Source: an uncultured Coriobacteriaceae bacterium (GTDB taxonomy: Bacteria; Actinomycetota; Coriobacteriia; Coriobacteriales; UMGS124). From it: DNA of 6,323 nt. Shown one piece after another: positions 4,721 to 6,323 of this stretch. The position numbers were made by a program, and so were the translations under genes. The stretch covers positions 1 through 6,323 of the forward strand of contig USJP01000103.1 in the NCBI GenBank assembly GCA_900555105.1, read 5' to 3'. The notes beneath the pieces are model-generated. The model was not told where the DNA came from. It searched no databases and saw nothing but the letters and a program-made list of their open reading frames with translations. The stretch's first letter is position 1, and every line of letters begins with the position of its first letter.

Positions 4721-6208
4721 ATGGTTGGGGAGACCGATTCGCCTGTACAAGGTTTTTTCGGGCGAAACGCCATGTTTGCAACGTTCGGACTTGCCTTCAT
4801 GTGGCAACTTTTTCGTCATGCCTGCGTTTTGGTGGCGATTCCGTTTCCCCAGGCGGGGATGTCTATCGGTCCCGAAGCATGGATGGCCGTGTACTATGCG
4901 TCCATTTGTCTGATATGCGGGTTTGTCCTTGGGCTTGAGCGTGTGGGACGCCGCGTTGGTACATGGCCGTTTTTGATTGGTGTTTGCGGTGTCGCTTCAT
5001 GCGGAGTTTGCATAGGCCTTCTTTTCCCAGCGGGGCCTCAGGGCTTCACGGCGATGTTCTGCCAATGCTTTGTTGCCTTTTGCATGGCGGCATCTACAGT
5101 TGCCTTGGTTCGGCAGGCCCTTCGCCTCCTGACCCTTCAGGCGAATGTGAATCCGATGCTTGCGGCAATCTGTTCCTTCTCGTCGGCGTTCCTAAGCATT
5201 GTCATTACCTTCGTGCTGGGAGATGTGCTTGCGGTAGATAAGATTACTGCGGCGATTTCACCCGTGCTATCGGCCCTTTGTTTCTGGTTTGCTGGGGCTC
5301 CTATGCCAGACAAATCAGAAGGTTGCGTTGCTGATCGGTTTGAGCCAGCCTTCCTTAGAGGCCGTATGGCTGCCGTCGTTGCCCTGCTTGTTGTAGCGAC
5401 GCTGGCGAAATCTTTTTTTGACAGTGGCGTAGGTCCTGTTGGCGAGCAAGGTCGTATGGTCAAGCATATCGTTGGCATTGTTGAAGTTGCGGGGGTCATG
5501 CTGCTTTCATTTGCAAGCACTGATGCCCGGCACTTTATGGTAGCGGTCTCGTATCTCTTGGTCTTCTCACTTGTTTTGGGAATTGGTGTTGTCGCCTCTT
5601 GTTCAGGTAGTCTTTTGTTCACCGGTGTTGCTACGGTTGTTTCGGCGAGGGTGCTGGCAGAGTCCACGGCACTTGCGCTTTGTGCCATCTATTGCGCACG
5701 GACCCATGCGAGCCCGACCATTGTCTGTGCTCTGGTCCTTCTCATTCCCGAAATGCTGGCATGCTTTGTGGGATATGGTACGGCGGCGCTTCTGCCTGTG
5801 TTTGGCCTTGATTCCATGAGCTTGCTTGTACCTGTGTCAGTTGCACTGATAATGGTGGTGTCGCTTTCGGTTTGCGGTGTCTCGTTTAAGCGCGAACTCC
5901 ACTATCTTGAGGAACGGGATGGTTCGGCACTGCGGGCGAGTGCTTGTGTTGAGGATTCGCTTGAGAATGCACAGCTTTTGGATGGGGCGCTCGGGGCTCT
6001 CGCTGCTCAATTTGGACTTACTCCGCGCGAGACTGATGTCGCCCGACACCTCTACGAGGGCCATAGCGCCAAACGTATATCGCAAGCTGAATGCCTCTCC
6101 ATCAACACTGTTCAGACTCACAGCCGCACGCTCTATCGCAAACTTGGAATTCACTCTCGCCACGAGCTCGAGGTGCTGATTGATAAGGCAGCCTTGCAAA
6201 AAGGATAG
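4721..6208 (+). CDS. Membrane-spanning LuxR-family transcriptional regulator (about 12 TM segments plus GerE-type HTH)
   Basis: This 495-residue protein joins a polytopic membrane domain to a DNA-binding domain. Hydrophobic segments lie near residues 17-41, 53-71, 82-103, 107-130, 145-170, 175-192, 214-232, 250-266, 272-292, 298-323, 333-361 and 365-387: twelve, in an MFS-like layout. A charged linker (388-425) leads to a LuxR/GerE helix-turn-helix at about 430-488. It shows FGLTPRETDVARHLYEGHSA, the recognition-helix part SINTVQTHSRTLYRKLGIHSR, and LEVLID. No receiver or other known sensor domain is present, so the membrane part is the probable ligand sensor. An in-frame TGA directly before the ATG at 4721 limits the start; GGGGGG 5 nt upstream is a plausible ribosome site. 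Proteins of this design are abundant in Eggerthellaceae, where some are known to activate adjacent reductase genes in response to the substrate. Divergence from the flavoprotein gene suggests the same here. The protein is rich in Cys (20 residues), mostly within membrane segments. The gene is visibly more T-rich than its neighbour. Confidence 0.9.
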   Translation: MVGETDSPVQGFFGRNAMFATFGLAFMWQLFRHACVLVAIPFPQAGMSIGPEAWMAVYYASICLICGFVLGLERVGRRVGTWPFLIGVCGVASCGVCIGLLFPAGPQGFTAMFCQCFVAFCMAASTVALVRQALRLLTLQANVNPMLAAICSFSSAFLSIVITFVLGDVLAVDKITAAISPVLSALCFWFAGAPMPDKSEGCVADRFEPAFLRGRMAAVVALLVVATLAKSFFDSGVGPVGEQGRMVKHIVGIVEVAGVMLLSFASTDARHFMVAVSYLLVFSLVLGIGVVASCSGSLLFTGVATVVSARVLAESTALALCAIYCARTHASPTIVCALVLLIPEMLACFVGYGTAALLPVFGLDSMSLLVPVSVALIMVVSLSVCGVSFKRELHYLEERDGSALRASACVEDSLENAQLLDGALGALAAQFGLTPRETDVARHLYEGHSAKRISQAECLSINTVQTHSRTLYRKLGIHSRHELEVLIDKAALQKG

Positions 6209-6323
6209 AAGTCCAACGGATTCCTGTTTCTCGGGCTGTTTTGTTTTGCGAGCCCACGGTTTGTCTGCGGTTGGCGCCAGGGTAGGGGTAAAACTGACGG
6301 AAGGCTTGTTGTGAATGACATAT

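Noticed and set aside
4342..4938. Open + strand frame across the divergent region and the start of the regulator
   Set aside because: It overlaps the antisense of the Tat signal coding region and the regulator gene in another frame, and has no domain pattern or ribosome site.
6233..6255. GGGCT/AGCCC hairpin after the regulator gene as a terminator
   Set aside because: The stem has only 5 bp and the loop is 13 nt. T residues are mainly in the loop and no clean T-tract follows, so it is not reported as a terminator.
1..6323. CRISPR array, tRNA/rRNA gene or insertion sequence
   Set aside because: No regularly spaced repeats, tRNA-like cloverleaf, rRNA segment, transposase or terminal inverted repeats were recognised on reading.

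Overview
The window looks like a chromosomal segment of an anaerobic gut actinobacterium of the Eggerthellaceae / Coriobacteriia type. The main reason is its two largest genes. One is a Tat-exported, doubly flavinylated FMN-FAD oxidoreductase. The other is a divergently transcribed regulator with about twelve membrane segments and a C-terminal LuxR helix-turn-helix. That pairing is a hallmark of Eggerthella, Gordonibacter, Slackia and their relatives, which carry many such paralogous units for anaerobic respiration. The genus cannot be fixed from the sequence alone.

Left part (1-2128): two toxin-type modules face each other. On the + strand, a promoter (41-69) with a perfect inverted repeat lodged between its -35 and -10 elements drives a DUF1778/TacA-type ribbon-helix-helix antitoxin (116-394). 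A TacT-type GNAT acetyltransferase toxin gene overlaps it by 4 bp (391-859). The toxin gene appears to be broken by a frameshift near base 505: its N-terminal motif is in one frame and its catalytic core in the next. On the - strand, a Fic-domain protein (1978-1013) carries its own VbhA-like antitoxin segment at the N-terminus. It has its own promoter and ribosome site, and both its Fic motif and its inhibitory motif deviate from the canonical forms. The two modules converge on a gene-free stretch of about 150 bp (860-1012).

Right part (2076-6323): the flavoprotein gene (4437-2170, - strand) ends in a very strong intrinsic terminator (2128-2076) and is therefore probably monocistronic. Its 283-bp divergent promoter region shared with the LuxR-type gene (4721-6208, + strand) contains two interleaved perfect 8-bp inverted repeats, the best candidates for the regulator's binding sites. 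The working model is that the membrane regulator senses a small molecule and switches on the adjacent exported reductase, which uses that molecule as terminal electron acceptor. Electrons would pass from the membrane to the covalently bound FMNs and then to the FAD active site. The residues that bind a dicarboxylate in fumarate reductases seem to be absent, so the substrate is probably not fumarate and is unknown.

The last 115 bases (6209-6323) contain no gene that can be supported.
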